From: Picocystis sp. L7
Taxonomy: Eukaryota; Chlorophyta; Picocystophyceae; Picocystales; Picocystaceae
NCBI GenBank assembly: GCA_020975725.1
Contig: QXJR01000029.1
Location: 124,001-188,000 of the forward strand
Direction: 5' to 3'
DNA length: 64,000 bases
Part shown: positions 21,924-34,410 of the stretch, piece by piece
Position numbering within the stretch: position 1 is the first letter of the stretch
Layout: each line of letters starts with the position of its first letter
Made by a program: the position numbers and the translations under genes
Notes under the pieces: model-generated
The model's input: only the letters and a program-made list of their open reading frames with translations
What the model was told of the DNA's origin: nothing
The model's database searches: none

Positions 21924-22203
21924 TGCTCGTCCCTGGCCTAGGCAGCATACGTCCCCGCTTAGAAGCCTCAAATGTATATGGTACCCTTCGAGGAATCAGT
22001 GAGCTTCATAGCTCCTCGAAGGTACCTGCCCTCAAAAGTGCAATGAAGTTACCGTCGAGGATTGTAAGAGATGCACCTACAATCCTCTGCGTCGGATTGA
22101 AACCCAAATCCAGGGTATTTCCTACCACCCGTTCCATGTGTTTCATAGAGGTCAAGTACGAAGGTGGCAACCCACGAACGTGCAAAGCAGCGAGCTTCTT
22201 ACA
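21924..22203 (+). repeat. Solo LTR, family B, plus orientation
   Basis: 280 bp, almost the exact reverse complement of 21554-21833. The two lie 90 bp apart and form a very large inverted repeat. Again there is no internal sequence next to it and no clear flanking duplication. Confidence 0.8.
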
Positions 22204-22264
22204 GCTTTCAATTATACCGGCACACGGAACGTTCAGTTCAAGGCCTTATCGTGTAGAGTAGATG

Positions 22265-22490
22265 TGTTGAAGTTACTCCTTTGCTTCATCCTATTGAATG
22301 GGGACCCAAGTTCGTGGTTTCTCTGTGAACCCCGGTCACCATAGACCGTCAAGGACCATATTGGGGTACCCATCCTCTGCGGTGCTTGGTCTACTGCACA
22401 GACTACCTAGACTCAACTAACCTATGTAATTCAGAGTGAACCAGCCGCCGGAACGAACGCATCTCTCAAGCAACCGCTGTGCTTCTTACA
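22265..22490 (+). repeat. 5' LTR of Copia element E
   Basis: 226 bp, TGTTGAAG...CTTACA, identical by eye to 34411-34636 and followed by the primer-binding site. Confidence 0.9.
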
Positions 22491-23241
22491 TGGTATCGGA
22501 GCTTGTTTGAAGCACGAAAACAGTGAAACGAGCTTTGGCGACAGAACGCCAAGAAACAAACCAAAACAGACTTCAAAAAAAAAAAAAAACGAACAAAAAA
22601 AAACAACGCAGAAAAAATGGAGAGCGGATTTTCTTTTGAGAAGTTGACATCTGAAAACTTCCACATTTGGCAATACCAGATGAAAGCCTTACTTATCACT
22701 AAGGGAATTGGAAAAGCCTTGGATGAAAAAGATCATAAAGATTCTGAAAAGGCACAAGCAATTATGAGTCTTTGCGTAAGCAAGGAATATGTTACGGTGG
22801 TGGCATCCTGTTCTTCGGCTCATGAAGCATGGAAAACCCTAAATGAAATGCATGAGGGTCAAACCATGGCACGCAGACTTTCTTTACGCAAGCAACTCTC
22901 CAAACTTACGAAAAAGAAAGACGAAAATATTTTGGAGTATATTATGAGAGCAAAAGAAATTTGCTCTGACTTGAAAGCTATTGATGGGTCCGTCACGGAA
23001 ACACAGTTGATCGATGCTGTGCTTGATGGATTGCCAGAAGAGTATGCAACTACAGTAAATGTTCTTGCTACTCTTGGAGAAACAAGTATGCTGAAGATTC
23101 AAAATCATCTTCTTCAAGCTGAAAATAATATTTCAGAAAAGGAAGAAAATTCCGAACAAGTTGCGTTGTTGACCAAGAATCAACGAGCACGCAAATTCTG
23201 TGACCACTGCCAAAAACCTGGTCACACAAAGGAAACCTGCT

Positions 23242-23535
23242 TGTAAGAAGCAGGGTGTTGACTTTGGATACGTTCGTGGGTTGCCACCTTCGTAGTTGTG
23301 TATTACATGCAAGAATGAGTGGTGAGTATCCCCACTCAATGGCGGCTTCATCGACCGCAGAGGACCTCTCAGTAACCGGGATCCCTCCTCGTCGGTATCG
23401 AACACTGCAGGAATGGGCATCGCCCTTCGAGGACCCACAGGGGCCCCATACTCCTCGAAGGTACTCGACCGAAACTCGGTCGTGGTCCTTAAGGGATTCG
23501 ACCTCCCAGGGACCAGGGCTTGAGCAGCCTCAACA
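23242..23535 (-). repeat. 3' LTR of Copia element C
   Basis: 294 bp, partner of 27398-27691, with the CCTTCGAGGA/TCCTCGAAGG stem at 23424-23461. Confidence 0.92.
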
Positions 23536-26500
23536 CTCTCCCCTGCTCATGGCCTGGTATTCCAACAAGCCCAATGTCTTCAATGCAGCTTGCAACTTGG
23601 TGGGCCCCAGGGCCTTGGTCAGGAAATCGGCCAGCTGATCATTTGTGCTGATGTACTGGAATTTCAGCTCTCCCCGACTCACGCGGTTCCGCACAAAATG
23701 ATGGGCGATGTCGACGTGTTTCGTACGGGACACCGTCAGAGTGTTCTTCGTCAAATTCACAGCACCTTGATTGTCACAATGAATGGTGATGCATTGGGCC
23801 CCAAATCCAATATCATTCAACACCTTTCTCAGGTACAACGCTTCTTTTGCTGCAGAAGCAGCAGCCATATACTCGGCCTCCGTCGTGGACACGGCAACTG
23901 TTTTCTGCAATTTCGTCTGCCAGGAAACCAAACTGCCGTGCAAAGTGAACACGTAGCCAGTTGTGCTACGTCTGGTTTCTTCACAGCCTCCGTAATTGGC
24001 ATCACAATAGCCTTCCAGCAAACTTGGGGAGCTGTCACCCAGCAAGATACCAACTGCCTTTGTGCCATTCAGGTATTTCAGGACCCTCTTGGCCACGGCC
24101 ACGTGATTGCTGGTTGGTGCAGAGACATAGCGGGCCAGACGATTGGTCACATAAGCTATGTCTGGTCTTGTGGACACTGCAAGGTACATGAGACACCCAA
24201 CCAATTCCTGATATGGAAAGTTGGATTCGGTCGCTGTTGCATCTGAGGTCCATTTTGTTCCAGGTTCCAATGGCGTAGAAACACTGTAACAATCTGCCAT
24301 TCTGAACCTTTCCAGCACGTTGTTCACGTAGGTCTCTTGACTGAGAAAGACCGTTTTTCCAGTTCGGTCACGTTCCATTTTAATTCCCAGAAAGTGATCC
24401 GTGGGCCCAAGGTCTCTGCCTTCAAAGGTGGTCAGCAAGGATTGCTTGACATTTTCCACTTTTGATCTGCCATTTCCACAAAGCAACAGGTCATCCACGT
24501 AGACCATCAGCAACATGTCTTCACCCACGTATAAGCCCGGATCTGCAGTGGAGCATTTGAATCCAAGCTTTTCCAAAACATCCGTGAGTTTGATGTGCCA
24601 GGCACGTGGGGCTTGTTTAAGACCATACAGGGTCTTTTTCAATTTCCAAACTTTGCCATCCACCTGAAAACCAGGTGGCATATCCATGTAGTTTTCTTCG
24701 TCCAGATCACCGTTGAGGAAAGCCGTTTTGATGTCAATGTTTTCGACTTCCCAGTCTCGTTTAGCAGCCAAGGTCCACAATAAACGTAAAGTGCTTTGTT
24801 TTGCCACCGGTGCAAACGTTTCACCAAAATCAATGCCTGCAACCTGTTTGAATCCTTTGGCAACCAGGCGAGCCTTGAAACGTTGGATGTTCCCATCTTG
24901 GTCGTATTTTACCTTGAAGACCCACTTGCAAGGCAGAGTCTTCATCTGAGGCGTTCGGTCCACCACATCAAAAACATCCTGCTCGCTCAAACTGGATACT
25001 TCTTCCTGCAAGGCCAGTTTCCAATCATCGTGCTGGGGGCTACCTAAAGCCTCATCCAAAGTCAAAGGATCGGTCAAGCAAACATTTGTAGTCCAATATG
25101 GCTGTGGTGGACGACGTTCACGAAGTGGGTAGCGCCTTTCTTCAGCAGCCGTATTGGTGATGTTTTCTGCATCTTCCATTCCCTCGGTTGTTTCGTGCTC
25201 TGGTAATTCCACATTTTCAATTGTACTGTTCTGCCTCTCCCCCAACGAAACAGGTTCCAATGTTTCTGACGCGGTAGGCATAGGCGTTATGTCTTCCTGA
25301 GTGTCATCTGGCGATGCTTTAGGTTTCTCTGCCACACCAAGAAAAGTGACGTTTCTGGACAGTACCAATTTTTCACCACACCAAATACGGTACGTGTCTT
25401 TTGTTCCAGGCTCGAATCCAACGAAATGACCTGGCTTACTTTTTGCATCCATTTTTCCAGTTGTCTCAGTTGGATTCTTCAGCACATAACACGTTTCACC
25501 AAATATGTGCATATTGGAAACATCCGGTTTCTGACCAAAAACTGCTTCGTAGGGTGTACGGCCATGAGGTTTGCAAGGCACACGGTTTCTGACAAGAGCA
25601 CAATATTCCACGGCAAAGTTCCAAAAACGTTTGTCCAGACCACCATCCAAGAGCACTGCGCGCACTTTTTCCAGAATTGTCCTGTTATATCGTTCTGCGT
25701 TTCCATTTTGTTGTGGAGTGTATGGTGCACTCGTCTGTTGCTGGATGCCGTTTTCTTGCAGAAAGTTTTGTAACTCTGCATTGAGAAATTCGGTTCCACG
25801 ATCCGAACGCACAAACTTCACAGCATTTCCAGTTTGCTTCTCCATCAGCCGAATCACCGTTTTGATGACAGCTGCTGCTTGTGATTTGTTGCAAATAGGT
25901 TTTGCAACCCCCAGTTTGCTCTTCTCGTCCAGAATGCTGACAATGTATTTTTCTCCGTTCTTTCCAGCAGGCGTGATGGGTCCCATCAAATCCATATGCA
26001 ACAATTCTCCAACATTTGCTTGATTTTCTTCATTTCCTTTGGGGATGGCAGATCTGGCTTGTTTGGCTTGGATGCACGTTTCACAACTGATTTTGTTCCA
26101 CTTTAGATTGTCTGGTACACCTACCACGGTGTCGTGCAGCTTTTCCATCTGGCCAAAATGAGCCAATTTTCTGTGCCACTCCGTGGCTGAGAAAACGTTT
26201 TCCATTTTTCCACAGATCACGTAAAGACCATTTTTCTGCACCGCACTGAGGACTTTCTGCTTTCCTTTCCAAATCGCACATTCCCCATTTTCAAAGTACA
26301 CGTTGCATCCACGTTCCATCAGTTTTGGAACCGAGATTAAGTTCACCCGTAGTTCCGGGCAAAACAGCACCTTCTGCAATTCCACGTTTTCAGCAAGAGC
26401 AACGGTTTCAGTTTGCTTGGCGTGCACTACTTCTCCATTTCCAACCAAGATGGACTGCGGCGATGCTTCTTGTGTCAGCGATGTAAACATCGCTTGTTGA

Positions 26501-27285
26501 GCGCAAACATGAGCGGTGGCGCCGCTGTCCACGATCCAGATGTTTTCCAAACAGTTTGCTTCTCCACATTCCAGAGCGTAAGAGACCAGTGCAACCTTTT
26601 CATCCGTCTCCCTATCGTTTCTGGGTTGTTTCTGCAGATGTGGAGGCAATCCGTTCAGGTACCAGCATTTTTCGCGGCCATGTCCACTTCTGCCACAATA
26701 GCTGCAGGTAAACTTCGGGCGTCGGTTCTGCGTAGCGAAAGCAACCTGGCCTCTAGATGTCTCTCGCACGGTGATGGCACTTTCTGCCTGGAGAAGCTGA
26801 TTCTGAATTTTGAGCATGTCTGTCTCTCCCAAGGTAGTCAGCATCTCTACCTTGTTGGCATATTCCTCCGGCAGGCCAGATAAGATCGCATCGATCAGAT
26901 GGATGTCGGTCACCGACCCATCGATCGCGCGCAGGTTGGTGCAGATCTGCTTTCCACGCATGATGAAGCTCATCATGCTTTCCTCCGGTTTCTTGGTAAG
27001 TCCTGTTAACTCCTTGCGCAGGGTGAGACGGCGTGCGGCGCTTTGACCCGCATGCATGTCCTCGAGCATCGTCCACGCATGCTGCGCAGATTCAGAGTTC
27101 GCCACCAAATCCACATACTCATTGCTCACACACAAGCACATGAGTGCCAATGCCTTTTCGGAGTGTTCACTGTCTTTGTTTGTGATGGCTTCTCCAACTC
27201 CCTTGGTGACCAGCAAAGCTTTCATCCGATGTTTCCATATCGGGAAGTTTTCGGAGTTCAGTTTCTCGAAGTTCACTCCTTCCAT
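23530..27285 (-). CDS. Gag-pol polyprotein of Copia element C
   Basis: 1251 codons from MEGVNFEKLNSENFPIWKH. In order it shows gag, a CCHC knuckle (CSYCGRSGHGREKC), protease DSGATAHVC, integrase, reverse transcriptase with VYVDDLLL, and RNase H. The C-terminus ends GEC followed by a stop formed with the 3' LTR. It is close in sequence to the product of A and almost identical to that of D where both exist. Confidence 0.92.
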   Translation of the reverse strand: MEGVNFEKLNSENFPIWKHRMKALLVTKGVGEAITNKDSEHSEKALALMCLCVSNEYVDLVANSESAQHAWTMLEDMHAGQSAARRLTLRKELTGLTKKPEESMMSFIMRGKQICTNLRAIDGSVTDIHLIDAILSGLPEEYANKVEMLTTLGETDMLKIQNQLLQAESAITVRETSRGQVAFATQNRRPKFTCSYCGRSGHGREKCWYLNGLPPHLQKQPRNDRETDEKVALVSYALECGEANCLENIWIVDSGATAHVCAQQAMFTSLTQEASPQSILVGNGEVVHAKQTETVALAENVELQKVLFCPELRVNLISVPKLMERGCNVYFENGECAIWKGKQKVLSAVQKNGLYVICGKMENVFSATEWHRKLAHFGQMEKLHDTVVGVPDNLKWNKISCETCIQAKQARSAIPKGNEENQANVGELLHMDLMGPITPAGKNGEKYIVSILDEKSKLGVAKPICNKSQAAAVIKTVIRLMEKQTGNAVKFVRSDRGTEFLNAELQNFLQENGIQQQTSAPYTPQQNGNAERYNRTILEKVRAVLLDGGLDKRFWNFAVEYCALVRNRVPCKPHGRTPYEAVFGQKPDVSNMHIFGETCYVLKNPTETTGKMDAKSKPGHFVGFEPGTKDTYRIWCGEKLVLSRNVTFLGVAEKPKASPDDTQEDITPMPTASETLEPVSLGERQNSTIENVELPEHETTEGMEDAENITNTAAEERRYPLRERRPPQPYWTTNVCLTDPLTLDEALGSPQHDDWKLALQEEVSSLSEQDVFDVVDRTPQMKTLPCKWVFKVKYDQDGNIQRFKARLVAKGFKQVAGIDFGETFAPVAKQSTLRLLWTLAAKRDWEVENIDIKTAFLNGDLDEENYMDMPPGFQVDGKVWKLKKTLYGLKQAPRAWHIKLTDVLEKLGFKCSTADPGLYVGEDMLLMVYVDDLLLCGNGRSKVENVKQSLLTTFEGRDLGPTDHFLGIKMERDRTGKTVFLSQETYVNNVLERFRMADCYSVSTPLEPGTKWTSDATATESNFPYQELVGCLMYLAVSTRPDIAYVTNRLARYVSAPTSNHVAVAKRVLKYLNGTKAVGILLGDSSPSLLEGYCDANYGGCEETRRSTTGYVFTLHGSLVSWQTKLQKTVAVSTTEAEYMAAASAAKEALYLRKVLNDIGFGAQCITIHCDNQGAVNLTKNTLTVSRTKHVDIAHHFVRNRVSRGELKFQYISTNDQLADFLTKALGPTKLQAALKTLGLLEYQAMSRGEC

Positions 27286-27397
27286 TTTGTTTTTGTTTTT
27301 CTCTGTTCTCTTTTTTGTTTTTTTTTTGCGTTTTCTTTCTGTTTAGTTTTTCAGTTTGTTTTCTGTTTTCTTCTGCTTCAAACGGGCTCCGATACCA

Positions 27398-27691
27398 TGT
27401 AAGAAGCAGGGTGTTGACTTTGTATACGTTCGTGGGTTGCCACCTTCGTAGTTGTGTATTACATGCAAGAATGAGTGGTGAGTATCCCCACTCAATGGCG
27501 GCTTCATCGACCGCAGAGGACCTCTCAGTAACCGGGATCCCTCCTCGTCGGTATCGAACACTGCAGGAATGGGCATCGCCCTTCGAGGACCCACAGGGGC
27601 CCCATACTCCTCGAAGGTACTCGACCGAAACTCGGTCGTGGTCCTTAAGGGATTCGACCTCCCAGGGACCAGGGCTTGAGCAGCCTCAACA
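27398..27691 (-). repeat. 5' LTR of Copia element C
   Basis: 294 bp, partner of 23242-23535; the duplicated CTGCT follows at 27692. Confidence 0.92.
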
Positions 27692-30419
27692 CTGCTGGAA
27701 AATACATGGACTTCCTCCGTCCATGTTGAAGTATATCAAGAAAAAGGATGAAAACGAAGAACATGTAGTCGTTGTATCCTACGGACTGAATTTTGGCAGT
27801 TCTGAGGATTTGCGGAATAGCTGGATTGTGGACAGCGGGGCTACCACACACGTTTGTTCTGATCGCTCTTTGTTCTTATCCTTCGAAGATCTCGAAAATT
27901 CTCAAGCTATTATGGTCGGAAATGGAGAGAAAGTTTTGGCAAAAAGAAAAGGAAAGGTACAACTTTCTGGAAAAGTTATTTTACAGAATGTCCTTTTCTG
28001 CCCTGATCTTCATGTGAACTTGATCAGTGTGCCAAAGTTGATTGAAAATGGTTGCACTACCTATTTTGAGAATGATGGCTGTGCAATATGGAAAGGCAAG
28101 CAAAAGTTGATTCATGCGCAGCAAACAAATGGACTTTATGTCTTTCCAAGCGTGTTACACATCAGTTGTTCTGCTTTGGAATGGCATCGACGCTTAGGTC
28201 ATTTTGGCCAAATGGAAAAGTTGTACAATCAAGTAACTGGCATACCTCAATGTGATTGTGTCAATGTAAAAAAATGCATAACATGTATTCAAGCCAAACA
28301 GGGAAGAAAACCAATTCCAAAGGGAAACCCTGAAAACAACGCAGATGTGGGCGAACTTCTACATTTGGATCTCATTGGACCAGTTACACCAGCTGGAAAG
28401 TCAGGAGAAAAGTATATTCTGACACTTTTGGATGAGAAAAGCAAGATTGGCTTTGCGAAGCCACTTCGAGAAAAATCACAAGCTTCAAAGGTGATTGAAT
28501 CCGTTATAAAACTCATGGAAACTTCATCGAAATCCAGAGTAAAACGGATACGAAGTGATCGAGGAACAGAGTTTGTGAATCAGGAACTTCGTACATTCCT
28601 GAAAGAAAAAGGTATTGTGCATGAAACGAGTGCACCATACATCCCGCAACAAAATAGAAATGCAGAACGTTTTAACAAAACGTTGATGGAAAAGGTTCGA
28701 GCTATGTTTTTGGATAGTGGTCTAGAAAAGAGATTTTGGCCGTTTGCAGTGGAATATGCAGCTTACGTTCGCAATCGAATACCTTGCAAACCACATGGAC
28801 ATACACCGTTTGAAATGTTATTTGGATCTAAACCTGATCTGAAAAACGTAAGGATTTTTGGACAGAAATGCTTTGTTTTGAAAAACCCTTACGAAACTAC
28901 GGGTAAATTAGATTCCAAAAGCAAACCTGGTATTTTCTTAGGGATCGAACCTGGGTCCAAAGACACCTGCAAGATTTGGTGCGACGGCAAAGTAGTTTTG
29001 TCAAGAAATGTTCATTTTTTGACGCATCAATCTGATGTGGTTGAAGAGCCATCTGTCGAAAAGTCAAACAATCAATTAGATGTACTGGCAGATGTTGAAG
29101 AGGAGGAGCAATCAGTGGTGGACGCTAATGATGAGGATGAGAATCATACACCATTAACACCAGGTGGAACTGATCGATATCCGAGACGCGAAAGAAGACC
29201 GCCTCAAGAATTTTGGCAGGTTCATGCATGCATTACAGAACCACTTGATGTGGAGGAGGCGTTAAGTAGTCCTCAGAAAACGGACTGGAAAATTGCCTTG
29301 GAAGAAGAAATTGCCAGCCTTTATCAACAGGATGTGTTTGAAATAGTGGACAAACACCCGAACTGTAAAGTTCTCCCTAGCAAATGGGTGTTCAAAATTA
29401 AGTATGATCAGCAAGGTAACATACAACGCTTTAAAGCGAGATTGGTTGCCAAAGGTTTCAAACAGATTGCTGGTATTGATTTCAACGAGACATTTGCTCC
29501 TGTTGCTCGACAAAGCACATTACGAATGCTTCTTACATTGGCAGCAGTGAAAGACTGGGAGGTCGAAAATATTGACATAAAAACAGCATTTCTAAATGGG
29601 ATATTAGAGGAGGATATTTTCATGGAAATGCCACCTGGCTTTTGTGTGGAAGGAAAAGTTTGTAAATTTAAAAAGACCTTGTATGGTCTGAAACAAGCAC
29701 CAAGAGCTTTGCATACAAAACTGACAGAAGTTTTGACTGAACTGCAGTTTCATTGCTCCGCCGCAGATCCTGGACTTTATGTGGCAAAAGATATATTTCT
29801 TATGGTATATGTGGATGATTTACTACTTTGTGGTAAATCTCAAGAGATTGTCCAGAAACCAAAAACATCTTTATTGAACACGTTTGAAGGACGAGATTTA
29901 GGGGCAACAGATACTTTTCTTGGTATCAAAATCATTCGTGATCGTTTGAAGAAAGAAATTTTTCTTTCACAAGAACAATATGTTCGAAATATATTGGAAC
30001 GATTCCGAATGCAAGACTGTCACACCGTGACAACTCCAATGGAACCAGGAAGCAAGCTTACAGAAGAAATGGGCTCATCGGATATTATTTTTCCGTTTCA
30101 AGAACTCGTCGGATGCTTAATGTACTTGTCTGTGTCGACTCGACCAGACATTGCATTTGCTACTACTACATTAGCAAGGTACATGAAGAATCCGTCTGAA
30201 GTACATGTGAATGCTGCTAAACGCATTCTGAAATATCTTCAAGGAACGCTTCAGGTTGGTCTGGTTCTCGGTAACAAAAATGCAGATGTACTTCATGGTT
30301 TTTGCGATGCAAATTATGCAGCCTGTGAAGTAACCCGACGCAGTACTACAGGATATGTTTTTATGCTTTATGGGAGTTTGATTTCATGGCAGACAAAATT
30401 GCAAAAAACAGTTGCTGTT

Positions 30420-30714
30420 TGTTGAGGCTGCTCAAGCCCTGGTCCCTAGGAGGTCGAATCCCTTAGGGACCACGACCGAGTTTCGGTCGAGTACCTTCGA
30501 GGAGTATGGGGCCCCCTGTGGGTCCTCGAAGGGCGATGCCCATTCCTGCAGTGTTCGATACCGACGAGGAGGGATCCCGGTTACTGAGAGGTCCTCTGCG
30601 GTCGATGAAGCCGCCATTGAGTGGGGATACTCACCACTCATTCTTGCATGTAATACACAACTACGAAGGTGGCAACCCACGAACGTATACAAAGTCAACA
30701 CCCTGCTTCTTACA
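30420..30714 (+). repeat. 5' LTR of Copia element D
   Basis: 295 bp, TGTTGAGGCTGC...CTTACA, followed by the primer-binding site TGGTATCGGAGC. Confidence 0.9.
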
Positions 30715-33700
30715 TGGTATCGGAGCCCGTTTGAAGCAGAAGAAAACAGAAAACAAACTGAAAAACTAAACAGAAAGAAAACGCAAAAAAAAACAAAAAA
30801 GAGAACAGAGAAAAACAAAAACAAAATGGAAGGAGTGAACTTCGAGAAACTGAACTCCGAAAACTTCCCGATATGGAAACATCGGATGAAAGCTTTGCTG
30901 GTCACCAAGGGAGTTGGAGAAGCCATCACAAACAAAGACAGTGAACACTCCGAAAAGGCATTGGCACTCATGTGCTTGTGTGTGAGCAATGAGTATGTGG
31001 ATTTGGTGGCGAACTCTGAATCTGCGCAGCATGCGTGGACGATGCTCGAGGACATGCATGCGGGTCAAAGCGCCGCACGCCGTCTCACCCTGCGCAAGGA
31101 GTTAACAGGACTTACCAAGAAACCGGAGGAAAGCATGATGAGCTTCATCATGCGTGGAAAGCAGATCTGCACCAACCTGCGCGCGATCGATGGGTCGGTG
31201 ACCGACATCCATCTGATCGATGCGATCTTATCTGGCCTGCCGGAGGAATATGCCAACAAGGTAGAGATGCTGACTACCTTGGGAGAGACAGACATGCTCA
31301 AAATTCAGAATCAGCTTCTCCAGGCAGAAAGTGCCATCACCGTGCGAGAGACATCTAGAGGCCAGGTTGCTTTCGCTACGCAGAACCGACGCCCGAAGTT
31401 TACCTGCAGCTATTGTGGCAGAAGTGGACATGGCCGCGAAAAATGCTGGTACCTGAACGGATTGCCTCCACATCTGCAGAAACAGCCCAGAAACGATAGG
31501 GAGACGGATGAAAAGGTTGCACTGGTCTCTTACGCTCTGGAATGTGGAGAAGCAAACTGTTTGGAAAACATCTGGATCGTGGACAGCGGCGCCACCGCTC
31601 ATGTTTGCGCTCAACAAGCGATGTTTACATCGCTGACACAAGAAGCATCGCCGCAGTCCATCTTGGTTGGAAATGGAGAAGTAGTGCACGCCAAGCAAAC
31701 TGAAACCGTGTGCCTTGCAAACCTCATGGCCGTACACCCTACGAAGCAGTTTTTGGTCAGAAACCGGATGTTTCCAATATGCACATATTTGGTGAAACGT
31801 GTTATGTGCTTAAGAATCCAACTGAGACAACTGGAAAAATGGATGCAAAAAGTAAGCCAGGTCATTTCGTTGGATTCGAGCCTGGAACAAAAGACACGTA
31901 CCGTATTTGGTGTGGTGAAAAATTGGTACTGTCCAGAAACGTCACTTTTCTTGGTGTGGCAGAGAAACCTAAAGCATCGCCAGATGACACTCAGGAAGAC
32001 ATAACGCTTATGCCTACCGCGTCAGAAACATTGGAACCTGTTTCGTTGGGGGAGAGGCAGAACCGTACAATTGAAAATGTGGAATTACCAGAGCACGAAA
32101 CAACCGAGGGAATGGAAGATGCAGAAAATATCAGCAATACGGCTGCTGAAGAAAGGCGCTACCCACTTCGTGAACGTCGTCCACCACAGCCATATTGGAC
32201 TGCAAATGTTTGCTTGACCGATCCTTTGACTTTGGATGAGGCTTTAGGTAGCCCCCAGCACGATGATTGGAAACTGGCCTTGCAGGAAGAAGTATCCAGT
32301 TTGAGCGAGCAGGATGTTTTTGATGTGGTGGACCGAACGCCTCAGATGAAGACTCTGCCTTGCAAGTGGGTCTTCAAGGTAAAATACGACCAAGATGGGA
32401 ACATCCAACGTTTCAAGGCTCGCCTGGTTGCCAAAGGATTCAAACAGGTTGCAAGCATTGATTTTGGTGAAACGTTTGTACCGGTGGCAAAACAAAGCAC
32501 TTTACGTTTATTGTGGACCTTGGCTGCTAAACGAGACTGGGAAGTCGAAAACATTGACATCAAAACGGCTTTCCTCAACGGTGATCTGGACGAAGAAATC
32601 TACATGGATATGCCACCTGGTTTTCAGGTGGATGGCAAAGTTTGGAAATTGAAAAAGACCCTGTATGGTCTTAAACAAGCCCCACGTGCCTGGCACATCA
32701 AACTCACGGATGTTTTGGAAAAGCTTGGATTCAGATGCTCCACTGCAGATCCGGGCTTATACGTGGGTGAAGACATGTTGCTGATGGTCTACGTGGATGA
32801 CCTGTTGCTTTGTGGAAATGGCAGATCAAAAGTGGAAAATGTCAAGCAATCCTTGCTGACCACCTTTGAAGGCAGAGACCTTGGGCCCACGGATCACTTT
32901 CTGGGAATTAAAATGGAACGTGACCGAACTGGAAAAACGGTCTTTCTCAGTCAAGAGACCTACGCGAACAACGTGCTGGAAAGGTTCAGAATGGCAGATT
33001 GTTACAGTGTTTCTACGCCATTGGAACCTGGAACAAAATGGACCTCAGATGCAACAGCGACAGAATCCAACTTTCCATACCAGGAATTGGTTGGGTGCCT
33101 GATGTACTTGGCAGTGTCCACAAGACCAGACATAGCTTATGTGACCAATCGTCTGGCCCGCTATGTCTCTGCACCAACCAGCAATCACGTGGCCGTGGCC
33201 AAGAGGGTCCTGAAATACCTGAATGGCACAAAGGCAGTTGGTATCTTGCTGGGTGACAGCTCCCCAAGTTTGCTAGAAGGCTATTGTGATGCCAATTACG
33301 GAGGCTGTGAAGAAACCAGACGTAGCACAACTGGCTACGTGTTCACTTTGCACGGCAGTTTGGTTTCCTGGCAGACGAAATTGCAGAAAACAGTTGCCGT
33401 GTCCACGACGGAGGCCGAGTATATGGCTGCTGCTTCTGCAGCAAAAGAAGCTTTGTACCTGAGAAAGGTGTTGAATGATATTGGATTTGGGGCCCAATGC
33501 ATCACCATTCATTGTGACAATCAAGGTGCTGTGAATTTGACGAAGAACACTCTGACGGTGTCCCGTACGAAACACGTCGACATCGCCCATCATTTTGTGC
33601 GGAACCGCGTGAGTCGGGGAGAGCTGAAATTCCAGTACATCAGCACAAATGTCCAGCTGGCAGATTTTCTGACCAAGGCCCTGGGACCCACCAAGTTGCA

Positions 33701-33755
33701 AGTTGCATTGAAGACATTGGGCTTGTTGGAATACCAGGCCACGAGCAGGGGAGAG

Positions 33756-34051
33756 TGTTGAGGCTGCTCAAGCCCTGGTCCCTAGGAGGTCGAATCCCTT
33801 AGGGACCACGACCGAGTTTCGGTCGAGTACCTTCGAGGAGTATGGGGCCCCCTGTGGGTCCTCGAAGGGCGATGCCCATTCCTGCAGTGTTCGATACCGA
33901 CGAGGACCGATCCCGGTTTACTGAGAGGTCCTCTGCGGTCGATGAAGCCGCCATTGAGTGGGGATACTCACCACTCATTCTTGCATGTAATACACAACTA
34001 CGAAGGTGGCAACCCACGAACGTATCCAAAGTCAACACCCTGCTTCTTACA
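33756..34051 (+). repeat. 3' LTR of Copia element D
   Basis: About 296 bp, close partner of 30420-30714; its first bases supply the gag-pol stop. Confidence 0.9.
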
Positions 34052-34410
34052 CTGTTTCAACTACGGAGGCAGAGTATATGGCAGCTGCTGCAGCTGCAAA
34101 AGAAGCACTTTATCTCAGAAAAGTGTTGCAAGATCTTGGTTTTGGATCACAATGCATTGAGATCTATTGTGACAATCAAGCAGCAGTCAATTTAACTAAA
34201 AATCCTTTGACAGTTTCTCGCACGAAGCATGTGGACACTGCACACCACTTTGTTCGCAACCGAGTAAGTCGTGGAGAACTGGACTTTGACTATATTGGGA
34301 CTGCAAATCAACTGGCAGATTTTCTTACAAAACCACTTGGACCTACCAAGTTATCCACAGTGTTGAATCAGATTGGACTAATGGAGTCTCAAGCTCGGAG
34401 CAGGGGAGAG

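Larger units (their letters stand above)
23242..27691 (-). mobile_element. Copia-type LTR retrotransposon C, looks whole, nested in E
   Basis: Read on the minus strand inside E. Its 294-bp LTRs (23242-23535 and 27398-27691) differ at about one position. The flanking duplication CTGCT lies at 23237-23241 and 27692-27696 and is made of E sequence. The primer-binding site TGGTATCGGAGC adjoins the right LTR. The interior carries one gag-pol frame of 1251 codons. It belongs to the same family as D, as LTR and protein are nearly the same. The insertion is very recent and younger than E. Confidence 0.93.
30420..34051 (+). mobile_element. Copia-type LTR retrotransposon D, broken, nested in E
   Basis: Read on the plus strand inside E and of the same family as C. 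The LTRs (30420-30714 and 33756-34051) differ at a handful of positions, so it is slightly older than C but still young. The flanking duplication CTGTT lies at 30415-30419 and 34052-34056. The primer-binding site and A-rich leader are like those of C, and gag starts at 30826. The interior is shorter than that of C and looks broken, about one break. The reverse transcriptase and RNase H part reads through to 33761. Confidence 0.9.
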
